A DNA stretch of 64,000 bases from Treponema sp. Marseille-Q4130 (GTDB lineage: Bacteria > Spirochaetota > Spirochaetia > Treponematales > Treponemataceae): the NCBI RefSeq assembly GCF_014334325.1, contig NZ_JACSET010000010.1, positions 26,533 to 90,532 on the forward strand. The letters run 5' to 3'. Both the position numbers and the translations under genes were made by a program. The notes beneath the pieces were generated by a model that saw only the letters and a program-made list of their open reading frames with translations, was not told where the DNA came from and ran no database searches. Shown piece by piece: positions 15,731 to 24,040 of this stretch (position 1 is its first letter; the number at the start of each line of letters is the position of its first letter).

Positions 15731-16392
15731 AAGACCTCTCAAAAAACTTTTGCAGGAAGTTGTAACTTCCGAAAAAGTTTTTTCTGTGCGCGCGAGCGCA
15801 CATGTTCAATAGTTGAGTTTGTAACGCAACATCGAGATAAGAACGCTGCGATTTCGAGCAATGCGCAGAAATCGCGAGTGTCTCCTACAAAAGAAAAACG
15901 CTCGGCGTTTTTCGTCTCCGGACTTTAGCGGAGGCGCTATTTCAGCCGATGCTTTTTATCGACCTCCGGGATAACCGCACCGGAAATGGGTACTTAGAAA
16001 AGAAGCGCATACTTACATAAAAAAGGCGGAACGCGAGGCAGCGGAACTGCCGCCGAGCCGCTTAGACCGATGGCAAGCAATCTCTTTGTAAAAAGAGATT
16101 GCGCAGTCCGATTCCGATTACGGTCTGCCGCGGCACTTGCAACGAGCGTGGAGCGCGAAGTTCCCCGCGCAAACGGCAGGGCTGCTGCCGGGAGTGCAGC
16201 CGATTTTTTATGTTATACGCTATTTTTTAGGAATACAATTTTCGGTGCGGTTATTCTGATAATACTTCACTAGATATATATCGCGGAAATGTTGCGATTT
16301 CGGAGTTTTTTTGAAGCAATTTTTGGAAAATATCTGCGGAACCGCCGTTCGTGATAGTTCTGTTTATTTTTACAAATGAAAACTCGCGGATA
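15731..16392. other. Intergenic region: leader element, hairpin repeats, no gene
   Basis: 15733-15795 holds the Rpn leader, with a long stem (AAAAACTTTT/AAAAGTTTT enclosing GGAAGTT/AACTTCC) and a GTGCGCTCGCGCGCAC hairpin. Around 15925-15950 is a fragment of the repeat A loop (GCGCTATTTCAGC). 16130-16165 shares GAAGTTCCCCGCGCAA with 21971. No ORF with a start signal or recognisable product is present. Confidence 0.6.
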
Positions 16393-16447
16393 TATCCGTT
16401 TTATGAAAGCAAGGTATACGCCGCGGGATTTCTTTATGGCGGAAATG
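16393..16447 (+). repeat. Rpn-derived direct repeat, left copy
   Basis: The segment reads TCCGTTTTATGAAAGCAAGG..., matching the part of the Rpn gene at 11699-12565 that encodes [12 protein letters not shown], then runs into GGATTTCTTTATGGCGGAA. The same 55 bp recurs at 17382-17438 in the same direction, on either side of the small toxin-antitoxin gene group. It is a relic of an Rpn gene on the plus strand. Confidence 0.7.
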
Positions 16448-16536
16448 TTGAGTTCTGCCAGTTATTTAAACATTGGAAGATTTTGAGTTTTCGCAGACTC
16501 GAAATTACGCTATCGTATTCAAAATTAAAAATGCGA

Positions 16537-16734
16537 CTAAAAAGTGTCCGGTGTGTTTCGGAACGTTACGGCTTTTTTCATTGGCTTCCGGTATTTAAAA
16601 TACCCTCGTGCAAAATCTTCTTCGGTGAGTTCGGGAATATCGTCAAAATTGATTCCTTCCGCTCTGATTGCAGCCACCTTTTCAACCGTAAAATCAGTTA
16701 CCTTATTCTTTATACTTTTTTTTGTTTTTCCCAT
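16537..16734 (-). pseudogene. Truncated BrnA-like antitoxin fragment
   Basis: 65 codons. The sequence NFDDIPELTEEDFARGYFKYRKPMKKAVTFR resembles the middle of BrnA/DUF4415-type antitoxins, which continue into a ribbon-helix-helix DNA-binding domain; here the frame ends after TFRNTPDTF, so that domain is missing. No BrnT toxin is adjacent. It starts 8 bp after the HTH gene stop, in the same direction. I regard it as a broken remnant, although a short expressed peptide cannot be excluded. Confidence 0.5.
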
Positions 16735-16742
16735 TCTTCCGT

Positions 16743-17099
16743 TTATAAAAAATTTTGATACTTTGTGCCGAATATTTCGCCGAGTTTCCGAGCCATACGG
16801 GGACTTATCGTTCTATGCCCTGTTTCCATTCCGGAAACGTGTTGTGCGGGAATCCCTAATTTTTTTGCCAAAGCCGCTTGCGTCAGATTATCGCGATAGC
16901 GAAACAGCTTCAACGTCTTTTGCGGTGTCCGTTCCTTTACAATATTTTTATACCAGTCGGTTTCCATTATCTCCACGTATGCTTCATCATCATCTTCTTC
17001 AACCGTAGCATGAGGATAGCGTTTTTTTACAAACGCAAGTAAGTCTTGCGGTATATCACCTTCAATTTTTATAGGGGGCGTTTTCACGACTACCTGCAT
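16743..17099 (-). CDS. XRE-family HTH antitoxin
   Basis: 118 residues; ATG at 17099 with GGAG upstream. The N-terminal half is acidic (VEEDDDEAYVEIMETDWYKN) and would contact the toxin; the C-terminal half is a Cro/C1-type helix-turn-helix (NLTQAALAKKLGIPAQHVSGMETGHRTISPRMARKLGEIF). Toxin-first gene order and a 38-bp overlap with the upstream RelE-like toxin are typical of HigBA-like modules. The antitoxin looks intact while its toxin partner carries a stop codon. Confidence 0.8.
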   Translation of the reverse strand: MQVVVKTPPIKIEGDIPQDLLAFVKKRYPHATVEEDDDEAYVEIMETDWYKNIVKERTPQKTLKLFRYRDNLTQAALAKKLGIPAQHVSGMETGHRTISPRMARKLGEIFGTKYQNFL

Positions 17100-17331
17100 A
17101 ATATATCTCCAGTTCGATTCCTTTTGTCGTTTCCTTCCAACAGGCAACCCAATGGTATGATAAATGACAGTGGTATTCATCTTTTCCGAGCGTGCTGAAA
17201 TTCGGCCAGCTTTTTTGTATGGGACGGGTTTCCTGCAGATCTTCCAATAAGTATGAAAACAATTTTTATTCCCTCTCAGGCATTTTCAAAACCGCTTTCA
17301 GTATTTTCTTTTTTTGTATTACTCTGTACAT
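17062..17331 (-). pseudogene. RelE/ParE-like toxin interrupted by an in-frame stop
   Basis: Reading from ATG 17331 gives MYRVIQKKKILKAVLKMPERE, then TAA (17266-17268), then in the same frame KLFSYLLEDLQETRPIQKSW and on to a conserved core with YHCHLSYHWVACW and a SRENAPY end. The whole, 89 codons, has the length and pattern of the 'cytotoxic translational repressor' RelE-like family. The stop replaces a position where Gln (CAA to TAA, one base) would fit. Re-initiation is possible at TTG 17262, which has a GAGAGGG SD, giving a 66-residue fragment without the first helix. A TATAAT lies upstream. Probably an inactivated toxin. Confidence 0.7.
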
Positions 17332-17381
17332 CTATCTGCTTATACATTATAACCATATATTGGTTTGTTCGCCAAGTTTTT

Positions 17382-17438
17382 TATCCGTTTTATGAAAGCA
17401 GGGGTATACGCTGCAGGATTTTTTTTATGGCGGAAGAT
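17382..17438 (+). repeat. Rpn-derived direct repeat, right copy
   Basis: Same 55-bp word as 16393-16447 with a few changes. It encodes YPFYESRGIR on the plus strand, the hallmark of the Rpn nuclease core. The DNA up to 17556 shows no further gene. Confidence 0.7.
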
Positions 17439-17556
17439 GACCGGTGTGGGGCGAGCGTGTGTGTTACGGCTTTACGGGGATTACGAAATGCCTGAGGTGG
17501 TTGCATTACGGATCTGAGGCGGATGAAGGGAGTAAATCTCCCTGCCCGATCTTTTA

Positions 17557-18147
17557 TTACAGCGCGATCCTGCCGCGGAAGCTCCGCATCAAAGTCAGCT
17601 TATCGGTGTATTCCAAATCGCCGCCGACGGGAATACCCGATGCGAGACGCGTCACTTTTACGCCGCCGATTTTTGCAAGGAGCTGCTGCACGTACAATGC
17701 CGTCGTATCGCCTTCGACCGTCGGATTCGTCGCAATGATTATCTCTTCGATGCGTTCGTCTTTGACGCGGGAAAGGAGAGAGGCGATGCGCAACTGATCG
17801 GGACCGATGCCGTCGATCGGAGAAATCACACCGCCGAGCACGTGATACAAACCGCTGTATTCATGCGCGCTTTCGATGGTCTGCACGTCCTGCGGCTGTT
17901 CGACAACGCAGATGAGGGTTTTGTCGCGGAGCGGGTTCGAGCAGATAGGACAGGGATCGTCTTCCGTCCACGAACCGCAGATCGAACACTGTTTGATTCT
18001 GTCCTGCAACACCGAAAGCTGTTCTGAAAAACGGTTCACATAGGCGCGATCGGATTTTAATAAATAATGCACGATGCGCGACGCGCTTTTTTTTCCGATG
18101 CCGGGAAGATGTGCAAACGAATCGACGAGTTCTTCGAGCGCGTTCAT
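17557..18147 (-). CDS. recR: Recombination mediator protein RecR
   Basis: 196 residues, normal length. Works with RecF/RecO to load RecA at gapped DNA. Order: helix-hairpin-helix (LPGIGKKSASRIVHYLL), a four-cysteine zinc finger (CSICGSWTEDDPCPIC), a Toprim domain (ICVVEQPQDVQTIESAHEYSG ... LLSRV) and a short C-terminal Walker-B-like end. Its ATG overlaps the ybaB stop (ATGA), so the two are translationally coupled. It closes the conserved dnaX-ybaB-recR operon. Confidence 0.97.
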   Translation of the reverse strand: MNALEELVDSFAHLPGIGKKSASRIVHYLLKSDRAYVNRFSEQLSVLQDRIKQCSICGSWTEDDPCPICSNPLRDKTLICVVEQPQDVQTIESAHEYSGLYHVLGGVISPIDGIGPDQLRIASLLSRVKDERIEEIIIATNPTVEGDTTALYVQQLLAKIGGVKVTRLASGIPVGGDLEYTDKLTLMRSFRGRIAL

Positions 18148-18455
18148 ATATTCAATCCGGGAATATTGAGTCCCTGCAAAAGTGAACCGGTTTTCGCTTT
18201 GATTTGTTCCCGTATATTGACGATCGCATCGTGGTGAGCGGCGACGATCAAATCTTCGAGCATCGCGACATCGCGCTTATCGACGCAAATGGGATCGATG
18301 TGAATCGCAGTCATCTCCATTTTTCCGTTTACGGTAACGGTAACCATTTTGCCGCCGGACGAACCCTCGGCGGATAAAGCGGCGAGCTCGTCCTGCATCT
18401 TTTGCGCTTCTTCTTTGAGCTTTGCCGTATTTTGCAATAATTCAAACGGATTCAT
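18144..18455 (-). CDS. ybaB: YbaB/EbfC nucleoid-associated protein
   Basis: 103 residues, family size. Dimeric DNA-binding protein often encoded between dnaX and recR. The typical N-terminus (MNPFELLQNTAKLKEEAQKMQDELAAL) and the central GGKMVTVTVNGKMEMTAIHIDP strand region are present. The ATG immediately follows the dnaX TAG, with GGGGG about 8 nt upstream inside dnaX; it overlaps recR by 4 bp. Confidence 0.96.
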   Translation of the reverse strand: MNPFELLQNTAKLKEEAQKMQDELAALSAEGSSGGKMVTVTVNGKMEMTAIHIDPICVDKRDVAMLEDLIVAAHHDAIVNIREQIKAKTGSLLQGLNIPGLNI

Positions 18456-20654
18456 CTATATTTTTCCCCCTACTATGCTTCCCTTAAAAAGGCTGCACAG
18501 GATTTTTACCTGCTGCGGTACTTCCGCCGGCCCCGCCGCACTTTCGGCTTCTTTTAAACCGACCGAAAAATCCATGCGCCGTTCGCATACTTTTTCAAGC
18601 GTCCGCAAAATCGCGTCGCGCTGCCGTTCAAGCTGCGCCTTTTGATACGCCGTTGCCGCTTGCGTCGAAATCGCATCGCCTGAAATTTGCCACGGAGTTG
18701 TCGTCATAAGCGCTGCAGCCGTCGGCGCATCGTGTATGCCGAGTTCCGCGATAACGCTCCCGCGAAGCTGGGCAATGGTAATCGTGCGGCCGCCGCCCGT
18801 TACATAGGCTTCGGCTTCATCCGCCGCTTCGCCGGTATGTTCAACGCGCAGCGGGGGAATATATGCCCTTACTTCGGAAGAGTTACTTGCATCCTCATCG
18901 CCTCTGTCATCCCCGTCTTCATCGGATAAGGCTTCATCGCTGTCATCGAAATCGTCGGAGGAAAAGTCATCTCCCCATGAAGGAGCGCTTTGAAACGGAG
19001 GCTGCATTTCCGACGGCATCGCCGCACGCTCGTCGCCTTTCGCCGCCGCTTGTTCAGGCGGCACGGCCCCGCCGTTATAAAAAGGGCTTTCGTTCTCCGG
19101 CGGCTTTTCCGCGAGGGCTGAAAAACGCGGCATTGCTTTAGGCAGTTCTGCACTTACACGGCTTTGCGCCGAAGGGGTAAAAGCGTTTCGAGTCGCGCTT
19201 TGCGGTTGCTCCACCGTTGGATCGGTTTGTGCCGAAGGGGCAAAAGCGTTTTGAGCCGTACTTTGCGAACTTCCTCCGTTTTCGCCGGCAATACCGTCAG
19301 GCACCAAGGGAGAGGCAGTTTGCGTATACGCCGCATTGCCCCCGATCGATTGACGCGCAGCCCGTCCTGCCGCCGCATCGGTTCCGGACGATTGCCCGGC
19401 AGATTGTGCATTCGCCGCATTGCTTTCGATCGATTGATGCGCAACCCGCCCTGCCGCCGCATCGTTTTGTGCAGCGTGTCCCGCGTCTTGCACCGAATGC
19501 GCAGGATGCCCCGCCGTCAACAATGCACGGGCGGAATCGATCGCGGATTTGACTTCGGCGGGCGACACGTACTCGGAAAGCCAACACAAACGCGAAAACG
19601 CAAGTTCGAGCTCATAGCGCGGCGAAAGCGAATAGCGGATGTCGCGGTAGAGCTGCAAAAAGATCGAAAGCGCGCGCTCGACTTGTACCGTATTCCACGC
19701 TTCGATGACGGCGGAACTGTAACGTTCGGCCGAACTGCCGAGCAGCGATTCTTTTGTAATGCCGTTTTTAATCAATAAAAGACTTCGGATATAATTCGTA
19801 CTGTTTGCGATCAGCTGTTCGATCGAAATGCCCGATTCGAGATACGCGTCGAGCACGCCGATCGCGTCGTCGGCTTTGCCCGCCGCACACTTTTCAAATA
19901 ATTCGTTGAGCCTGTCCACGCCGACGAGACCGAGCTTGTCGCGGATCTTATCGTACGTGATGACGCCGTCGCTGAACGCCGCAACCTGATCGAAAAGCGT
20001 ATACGCGTCGCGGATCGAACCGGTCGCCTCTCGTGCAATCCAATAGAGCGCTTCGTCGTCGGCTTGGATCGACAATTCACGTACCGCATCGGCAAGCAAA
20101 TCCTTTATCTTTTCTGCGGAAACGAGACGAAAATTGAATTGCTGACAGCGGCTTTTGATCGTAGCCGGAACTTTTTGCAGCTCCGTCGTCGCAAAGATAA
20201 ATACGACGTAAGGCGGCGGCTCTTCGATCGTTTTTAAAAGCGCGTTGAATGCACTCGTCGAAAGCATGTGCACTTCGTCGATGATATAGATTTTATAGCG
20301 AGACGAATTCGGCGGGAACATCACTTCGTCTTTGATTTGGCGCACGTCGTTCACGCTCGTATTCGACGCACCGTCTATTTCGATAACGTCGAGACTCGCG
20401 CCTTTCGTGATTTCCGTACAATGCGCGCAAGTGCCGCACGGAGCAGGCGTCGGCCCGTTTTCGCAGTTGAGCGCTTTTGCGAGGATGCGCGCCGTAGACG
20501 TTTTGCCGCAGCCGCGCGGACCGGAAAACAAATACGCATGAGCGATCTGATGCGACGTGATCGAATTTTTCAAAGTTTCCGCAACAAATTCCTGTCCGAC
20601 CAAATCGGAAAATTGCTGCGGTCGCCGCCGCGTCGCCGTAACTTCGTAAGCCAT
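18456..20654 (-). CDS. dnaX: DNA polymerase III subunit gamma/tau
   Basis: 732 residues. Clamp-loader ATPase. N-terminal AAA+ domain with Walker A GPRGCGKTST, zinc module (CENGPTPAPCGTCAHC), DEVHMLS Walker B and the sensor region GSIRDAYTLFDQ. The central part (about residues 390-560) is a long low-complexity linker rich in Ala/Gln/Asn with near-repeats (DAAAGRVAHQSIESNAANAQ, DAAAGRAARQSIGGNAAYTQ), followed by an acidic stretch and a C-terminal tau-like domain. The start 20654 (MAYEVTATRRRPQ) fits the family. No obvious A-rich slippery site for a gamma frameshift is seen. The promoter upstream makes the mRNA leaderless. Confidence 0.96.
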   Translation of the reverse strand: MAYEVTATRRRPQQFSDLVGQEFVAETLKNSITSHQIAHAYLFSGPRGCGKTSTARILAKALNCENGPTPAPCGTCAHCTEITKGASLDVIEIDGASNTSVNDVRQIKDEVMFPPNSSRYKIYIIDEVHMLSTSAFNALLKTIEEPPPYVVFIFATTELQKVPATIKSRCQQFNFRLVSAEKIKDLLADAVRELSIQADDEALYWIAREATGSIRDAYTLFDQVAAFSDGVITYDKIRDKLGLVGVDRLNELFEKCAAGKADDAIGVLDAYLESGISIEQLIANSTNYIRSLLLIKNGITKESLLGSSAERYSSAVIEAWNTVQVERALSIFLQLYRDIRYSLSPRYELELAFSRLCWLSEYVSPAEVKSAIDSARALLTAGHPAHSVQDAGHAAQNDAAAGRVAHQSIESNAANAQSAGQSSGTDAAAGRAARQSIGGNAAYTQTASPLVPDGIAGENGGSSQSTAQNAFAPSAQTDPTVEQPQSATRNAFTPSAQSRVSAELPKAMPRFSALAEKPPENESPFYNGGAVPPEQAAAKGDERAAMPSEMQPPFQSAPSWGDDFSSDDFDDSDEALSDEDGDDRGDEDASNSSEVRAYIPPLRVEHTGEAADEAEAYVTGGGRTITIAQLRGSVIAELGIHDAPTAAALMTTTPWQISGDAISTQAATAYQKAQLERQRDAILRTLEKVCERRMDFSVGLKEAESAAGPAEVPQQVKILCSLFKGSIVGGKI

Positions 20655-20660
20655 AAAATG

Positions 20661-20689
20661 AGTGTAATATAAAACGCCGAAATCGGCAA
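20661..20689 (-). promoter_or_regulatory. dnaX promoter, predicted leaderless
   Basis: TTGCCG (20684-20689), 17-bp spacer, TACACT (20661-20666), then 6 nt to the ATG at 20654. No SD. Confidence 0.6.
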
Positions 20690-20818
20690 CGGGAAAGGCG
20701 AAGCGCGTCAATCTAAACGCTACGAATGTCGTCAATCGTTCAGCCGTACGGATCGGTTTACCAGCCGATGCGGGACTGCGGCAAAGACCGTCATTTTCCC
20801 AAGCGCGGAAGCAGGTTT

Positions 20819-20868
20819 TTAATGTGTAATGGGTAATGTGTAATTACCACTACCCATTATCAATTAAA
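20819..20868. repeat. Hairpin TAATGGGTA/TACCCATTA
   Basis: A 9-bp perfect stem around GTGTAATTACCAC at the 3' end of the LRR gene, with near-repeats of AATGTGTAAT. No T-tract follows, so a terminator role is unsupported. Confidence 0.4.
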
Positions 20869-21586
20869 TCTCTTCCTCAGTCCCGTTTGAATAATACTTA
20901 TACATCTTCCAGTTCTTGTCGGTTTTCGCGGTTTCAAAGGCGTTTTTCAGTGCATCAGGTACGGTAAAGTCTGTGTGATTGCCTTCGGGAACGCCGGGGT
21001 GTTCGAAGTAAAGATAACATACTGCATTATCGCCGGCATCCCGCGTCGGTAAATCGTCAAATATCTTTTTAAATGCAGCTGCAGCAAGCTGATTGCAGAC
21101 GCAATCCAGACATTCCAAAGCGGTCAAGCCCTGCACGTTTAGAGTTGCAAGCTGATTTTCGCAGCAATCCAGAGATTCCAAAGCGGAACATCCCCGCACA
21201 TTGAGCGCGATAAGCTTATTTTCGCAGCAGGTCAATTCGGTAATCTTGCCTTTTAGAATCACGGTTGTACCGGCTGCGCGCAGTTCGGTTTCGGTGCCGC
21301 TTGTAAGCGTCGCTTTGTCGCAGCCTTCTACCGTAACGGCGGAACTATCGGATGTTGTTACTTTAACTTTGATGTTGGGTTTATCGGAGCTTAAGATGAG
21401 CGAAGCACCGCCTTCGACAAAGGGTGCTTGCGGCGCTCCCGAACCGCTGTCGTTCGAGCAGCTTGTAAAGACGAGCGCTGCGGCAAATAATAAAGCGCCC
21501 GCCGCTGTAATCGGTATCTTTTTTTAAAGGGTTTTACCGAGCCCCCCCCCTATACAAACATGTAGGCGTGATTTTGTTTTGTTCAT
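20864..21586 (-). pseudogene. TpLRR-type leucine-rich-repeat lipoprotein, currently interrupted (possible phase-OFF state)
   Basis: From ATG 21586 (strong SD AGGAGGT at 21591-21597) the frame reads MNKTKSRLHVCIGGGLGKTL, then TAA (21524-21526), then in the same frame KKIPITAAGALLFAAALVF and a lipobox TSC, followed by about 200 residues. The mature part has treponemal LRRs (LTCCENKLIALNVRGCSALE, LDCCENQLATLNVQGL) of the type found in surface proteins. The start region holds a G9 tract (21542-21550 as C on plus) and an A7 tract at the stop. G8 with A8 would restore one open frame into the lipoprotein signal. As read, no ordinary start codon is available between the stop and the signal peptide; a shorter product from GTG 21262 would lack the signal peptide. 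Confidence 0.7.
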
Positions 21587-21900
21587 GCGAACCTCCTCTA
21601 AAAACTTTTGCAGGATGCTAGAGCCTCCGGCTCGTTCTGCAAAGAACTGATTCTACGTGTCCGCTTTCGCGGACTTCGAATCAATTTTCGAAAAAGTTTT
21701 TAGCCGTGCGCGTGCGCGCACACGTCGAATTTGCAAAATACAGTGTATCGTACTCATTCGATTTTTATCGAAACGATACGTATACACATCTTTCGCAAAC
21801 ATCCGCGCAAACTCGAGATCCGAAGCGACGGCGCCATTTCAGACGGCGCTTTGGATCATCCCTCCTATAAAAACTTTTGCAAGATGCTTCGGCATCTTAT
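21587..21900. repeat. Leader element (two copies) and repeat A fragments
   Basis: On the minus strand the word TGCAAAAGTTTTT followed by an SD occurs at about 21593-21615 (leading into the LRR gene) and again at about 21858-21885 (ATAGGAGGG, leading into no gene). Between them lie a TCCGC/GCGGA hairpin, a GTGCGCGTGCGCGCAC hairpin and an h1-type stem (GGCGCCATTTCAGACGGCGC, 21828-21847). No coding sequence is supported between 21587 and 22240. Confidence 0.6.
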
Positions 21901-22240
21901 CAATATTATAACATATTTTTCACAGTTTTCAACGCAGTTGCGCAGCAAAGCGGGGCATCGAGCGAAGTTCCCCGCGCAACCTTGCAACGAGCGCGAAGCG
22001 CGACATCCGACTTTTCCTTCCTTGAGATGCGGCATTGTAGCGTCTCGCTTAAACGTTCCGGCCTATGCCCGCGTGGAGCGCCGCGAAGCGTTCCCGCCGT
22101 ATTAAAGAAAGTATTGAGGCGGCGGGAATGAGGGTTACCGAAGCGCGGAAGGCGGGATGGCAAAACGGTGTCATCCGAATGACGACTTTATGTTCGGCAA
22201 AGATTCATCCGTGTACGAGTTTCGCAATATCCGTACCTTT

Positions 22241-22297
22241 AAAAAACAAAAAAGCCGCTCCGCCGCGTTCGATTTCGGACGCATGGAGCAGCTTTAG
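22241..22297 (-). terminator. flaB terminator
   Basis: A long stem on the minus strand (AAGCTGCTCC...GGAGCGGCTT with inner GCGTCCGA/TCGAACGC pairs) followed by T6, located 30-80 bp after the flaB stop. Confidence 0.8.
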
Positions 22298-22325
22298 GTA
22301 TCAACTTCTGCCGTTTACGACGATT

Positions 22326-23186
22326 TCACCGAAGTAAGCTCAGCACATTTTGGCTTGATTGATTCGCTTGTGCGATCATAGCCGTGCCTGCCTGTGAGAG
22401 AACGCTGTCTCTCGTGAAGTTAACCGTTTCTTTTGCCATGTCGGCGTCGCGGATGCGGCTCTCGGATGCCTGGAGGTTTTCCGCACCGATATCGAGACCG
22501 ACCACCGTCTTTTCAAGACGGTTCTGATATGCACCGAGGTCGGCGCGCTGCTTGTTGATTTTTTTGATCGCTTCGTCGAGCGTACCGATCGCACGGTTCG
22601 CTTCATCCGGCGTTTCGAGAGTCATGATCGATTCGTCGCCGACGTTGCGGAGACCGAGTGCCATAGCGGACATCGTGCCGATGTAAACTTGCGTGCGCTG
22701 ATCCATGTTCGCCCCGATGTGGAACCACATCGAACCGGTGACCGTGTTTTCTCCCGTCGGACGGGCAAAGCGGCCGGTGAGCATATTCATGCCGTTGAAC
22801 TGCGCTGCGCTTGCAACGCGGTCGACTTCCGCAATGAGCGAAGAAACTTCGACTTGGATCATCATGCGGTCTTCAGCGCTGTAAATACCGTTGGATGCCT
22901 GAACGGCCAGTTCACGGATGCGCTGGATAATGTCGGTCGTTTCCTGCAGATAACCTTCCGTCGTCTGAATGAACGAAATGCCGTTTTGCGCGTTCGTCGA
23001 TGCCTGATTCAAGCCGCGAATCTGGCTGCGCATTTTTTCCGAAACGGCGAGGCCGGAAGCATCGTCTCCTGCACGGTTTATTCTCATACCAGAGGACAGC
23101 TTTTCCATGTCTTTCTGTTGGGAAACCTCCGTGAGTCCCTCAGCGCGAGTTGCAAACATAGCGCTCATATTGTGATTGATAACCAT
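22326..23186 (-). CDS. flaB: Periplasmic flagellar core protein FlaB (flagellin)
   Basis: 286 residues, the usual size for spirochaetal FlaB core flagellins, which lack the variable D2/D3 domains. The N-terminus [15 protein letters not shown] and the [20 protein letters not shown] block, and the C-terminal helix [21 protein letters not shown], are diagnostic. It forms the core of the endoflagella in the periplasm. SD AGGAG precedes ATG 23186. A sigma-28-type promoter lies 75-100 bp upstream and a strong terminator follows, so it is monocistronic. Treponemes carry several flaB copies; which one this is cannot be told. Confidence 0.97.
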   Translation of the reverse strand: MVINHNMSAMFATRAEGLTEVSQQKDMEKLSSGMRINRAGDDASGLAVSEKMRSQIRGLNQASTNAQNGISFIQTTEGYLQETTDIIQRIRELAVQASNGIYSAEDRMMIQVEVSSLIAEVDRVASAAQFNGMNMLTGRFARPTGENTVTGSMWFHIGANMDQRTQVYIGTMSAMALGLRNVGDESIMTLETPDEANRAIGTLDEAIKKINKQRADLGAYQNRLEKTVVGLDIGAENLQASESRIRDADMAKETVNFTRDSVLSQAGTAMIAQANQSSQNVLSLLR

Positions 23187-23259
23187 AGTAATCTCCTTCA
23201 GCTTTGGTATCAGACAAACCGTACTCGGCTTGTTTTGGTTTTATCACCTTACATACTAA

Positions 23260-23286
23260 TCATCGGAATTCGGCAAAAAGACATTA
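23260..23286 (-). promoter_or_regulatory. Sigma-28 (FliA)-type promoter of flaB
   Basis: On the minus strand TAAT (23283-23286), 15-bp spacer, TCCGATGA (23260-23267), against the consensus TAAA-N15-GCCGATAA. The leader would be about 65 nt. Confidence 0.65.
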
Positions 23287-23340
23287 GCATTTTTTTTATT
23301 TTTTTTAGGAAGCGCGCAAACAACTGTGCATGAAATCCTT

Positions 23341-23505
23341 GAATTTTAAGGAAGGTTTAAATTGAACGTCTGACATTGCGCCGTTCAATTTAACTTCGAG
23401 TTTCGGACGAAGCCGAAACATCGCTTATTAACTGTGCGCTTCCGCGCACGAATTCAACATTCTCCAAAATTGATATTTTGTTCGACTGTTGAATTCTAAA
23501 GAATG
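23341..23505. repeat. Family A hairpin repeat, single copy
   Basis: Same module order as the 2.5-kb array: TTTTAAGGAAGGTTTAAA, h1 (TTGAACG ... CGTTCAA), AACTTCGAG, h2, h3 (GTGCGCTTCCGCGCAC), h4 (GAATTCAACA ... TGTTGAATTC). The h1 and h4 stem sequences differ from the array but still pair. The right arm of h4 contains the -35 of the next gene. Confidence 0.8.
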
Positions 23506-23518
23506 TTGGTGCTATACT
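23489..23518 (+). promoter_or_regulatory. Promoter of the YchJ-like gene, predicted leaderless
   Basis: TTGAAT (23489-23494) lies inside the repeat; 18-bp spacer, TATACT (23513-23518), then 6 nt to the ATG at 23525. No SD. Confidence 0.55.
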
Positions 23519-23524
23519 CCTGTT

Positions 23525-24028
23525 ATGGTTAACGAAAACATTGATATGTGCCCGTGCGGTTCCGGCAAAAAATATGCGGACTGCTGCGGACCCGTCATCA
23601 CCGGTAAAACAAAGGCCGCTACGGCCGAAGCCCTCATGCGCGCGCGGTACACGGCCTACGTCGTACATGAAATCGACTTTATCGTAAACACGTGCAAAGA
23701 GGGTGAAGGTCGAGGCGATATAGACCGCAAAGCGACGGAGGATTGGAGCAAGCAGTCCGTGTGGCACGGCTTGAAAATTCTGCGTACCGAAAAAGGCACG
23801 GCAGGCGATACGGAAGGCATCGTCGAATTCGAAGCCGATTATACGCGTCACGGGCTTCGCGACAAGCATCACGAAACCGCAGCGTTCGAAAAATCCGACG
23901 GCGAATGGCTGTATACGACGGGCAATCTCAAAACAACGACGATCCGGCGGGAAGGCAAAAAAATCGGGCGAAACGATCCCTGTCCCTGCGGCAGCGGGAA
24001 AAAATACAAACAATGCTGCGGACGGTAG
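23525..24028 (+). CDS. YchJ/UPF0225-family protein with two SEC-C zinc motifs
   Basis: 167 residues. SEC-C motifs ([13 protein letters not shown] and [13 protein letters not shown]) lie at both ends, enclosing the YchJ middle domain ([21 protein letters not shown]...TW-like segment...VEFEADY). SEC-C motifs bind zinc and, in SecA, contact SecB and ribosomes; the function of YchJ is not established. The start is set by the first SEC-C motif and by the -10 element 6 nt upstream. The stop lies 12 bp before rlmB, so the two form an operon. Confidence 0.92.
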   Translation: MVNENIDMCPCGSGKKYADCCGPVITGKTKAATAEALMRARYTAYVVHEIDFIVNTCKEGEGRGDIDRKATEDWSKQSVWHGLKILRTEKGTAGDTEGIVEFEADYTRHGLRDKHHETAAFEKSDGEWLYTTGNLKTTTIRREGKKIGRNDPCPCGSGKKYKQCCGR

Positions 24029-24040
24029 TCGCGGTGCGAT

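Noticed and set aside
16070-16273. Short frame MASNLFVKRDC... between the Rpn genes
   Set aside because: Made of dispersed-repeat sequence, no SD, no recognisable product.
18456-20654. Programmed frameshift in dnaX to make a gamma subunit
   Set aside because: No A-AAA-AAG-type slippery run followed by a stem was found in the coding strand near the linker.
22065-22337. Plus-strand frame after flaB
   Set aside because: It runs through the flaB terminator and has no SD or similarity to known proteins.
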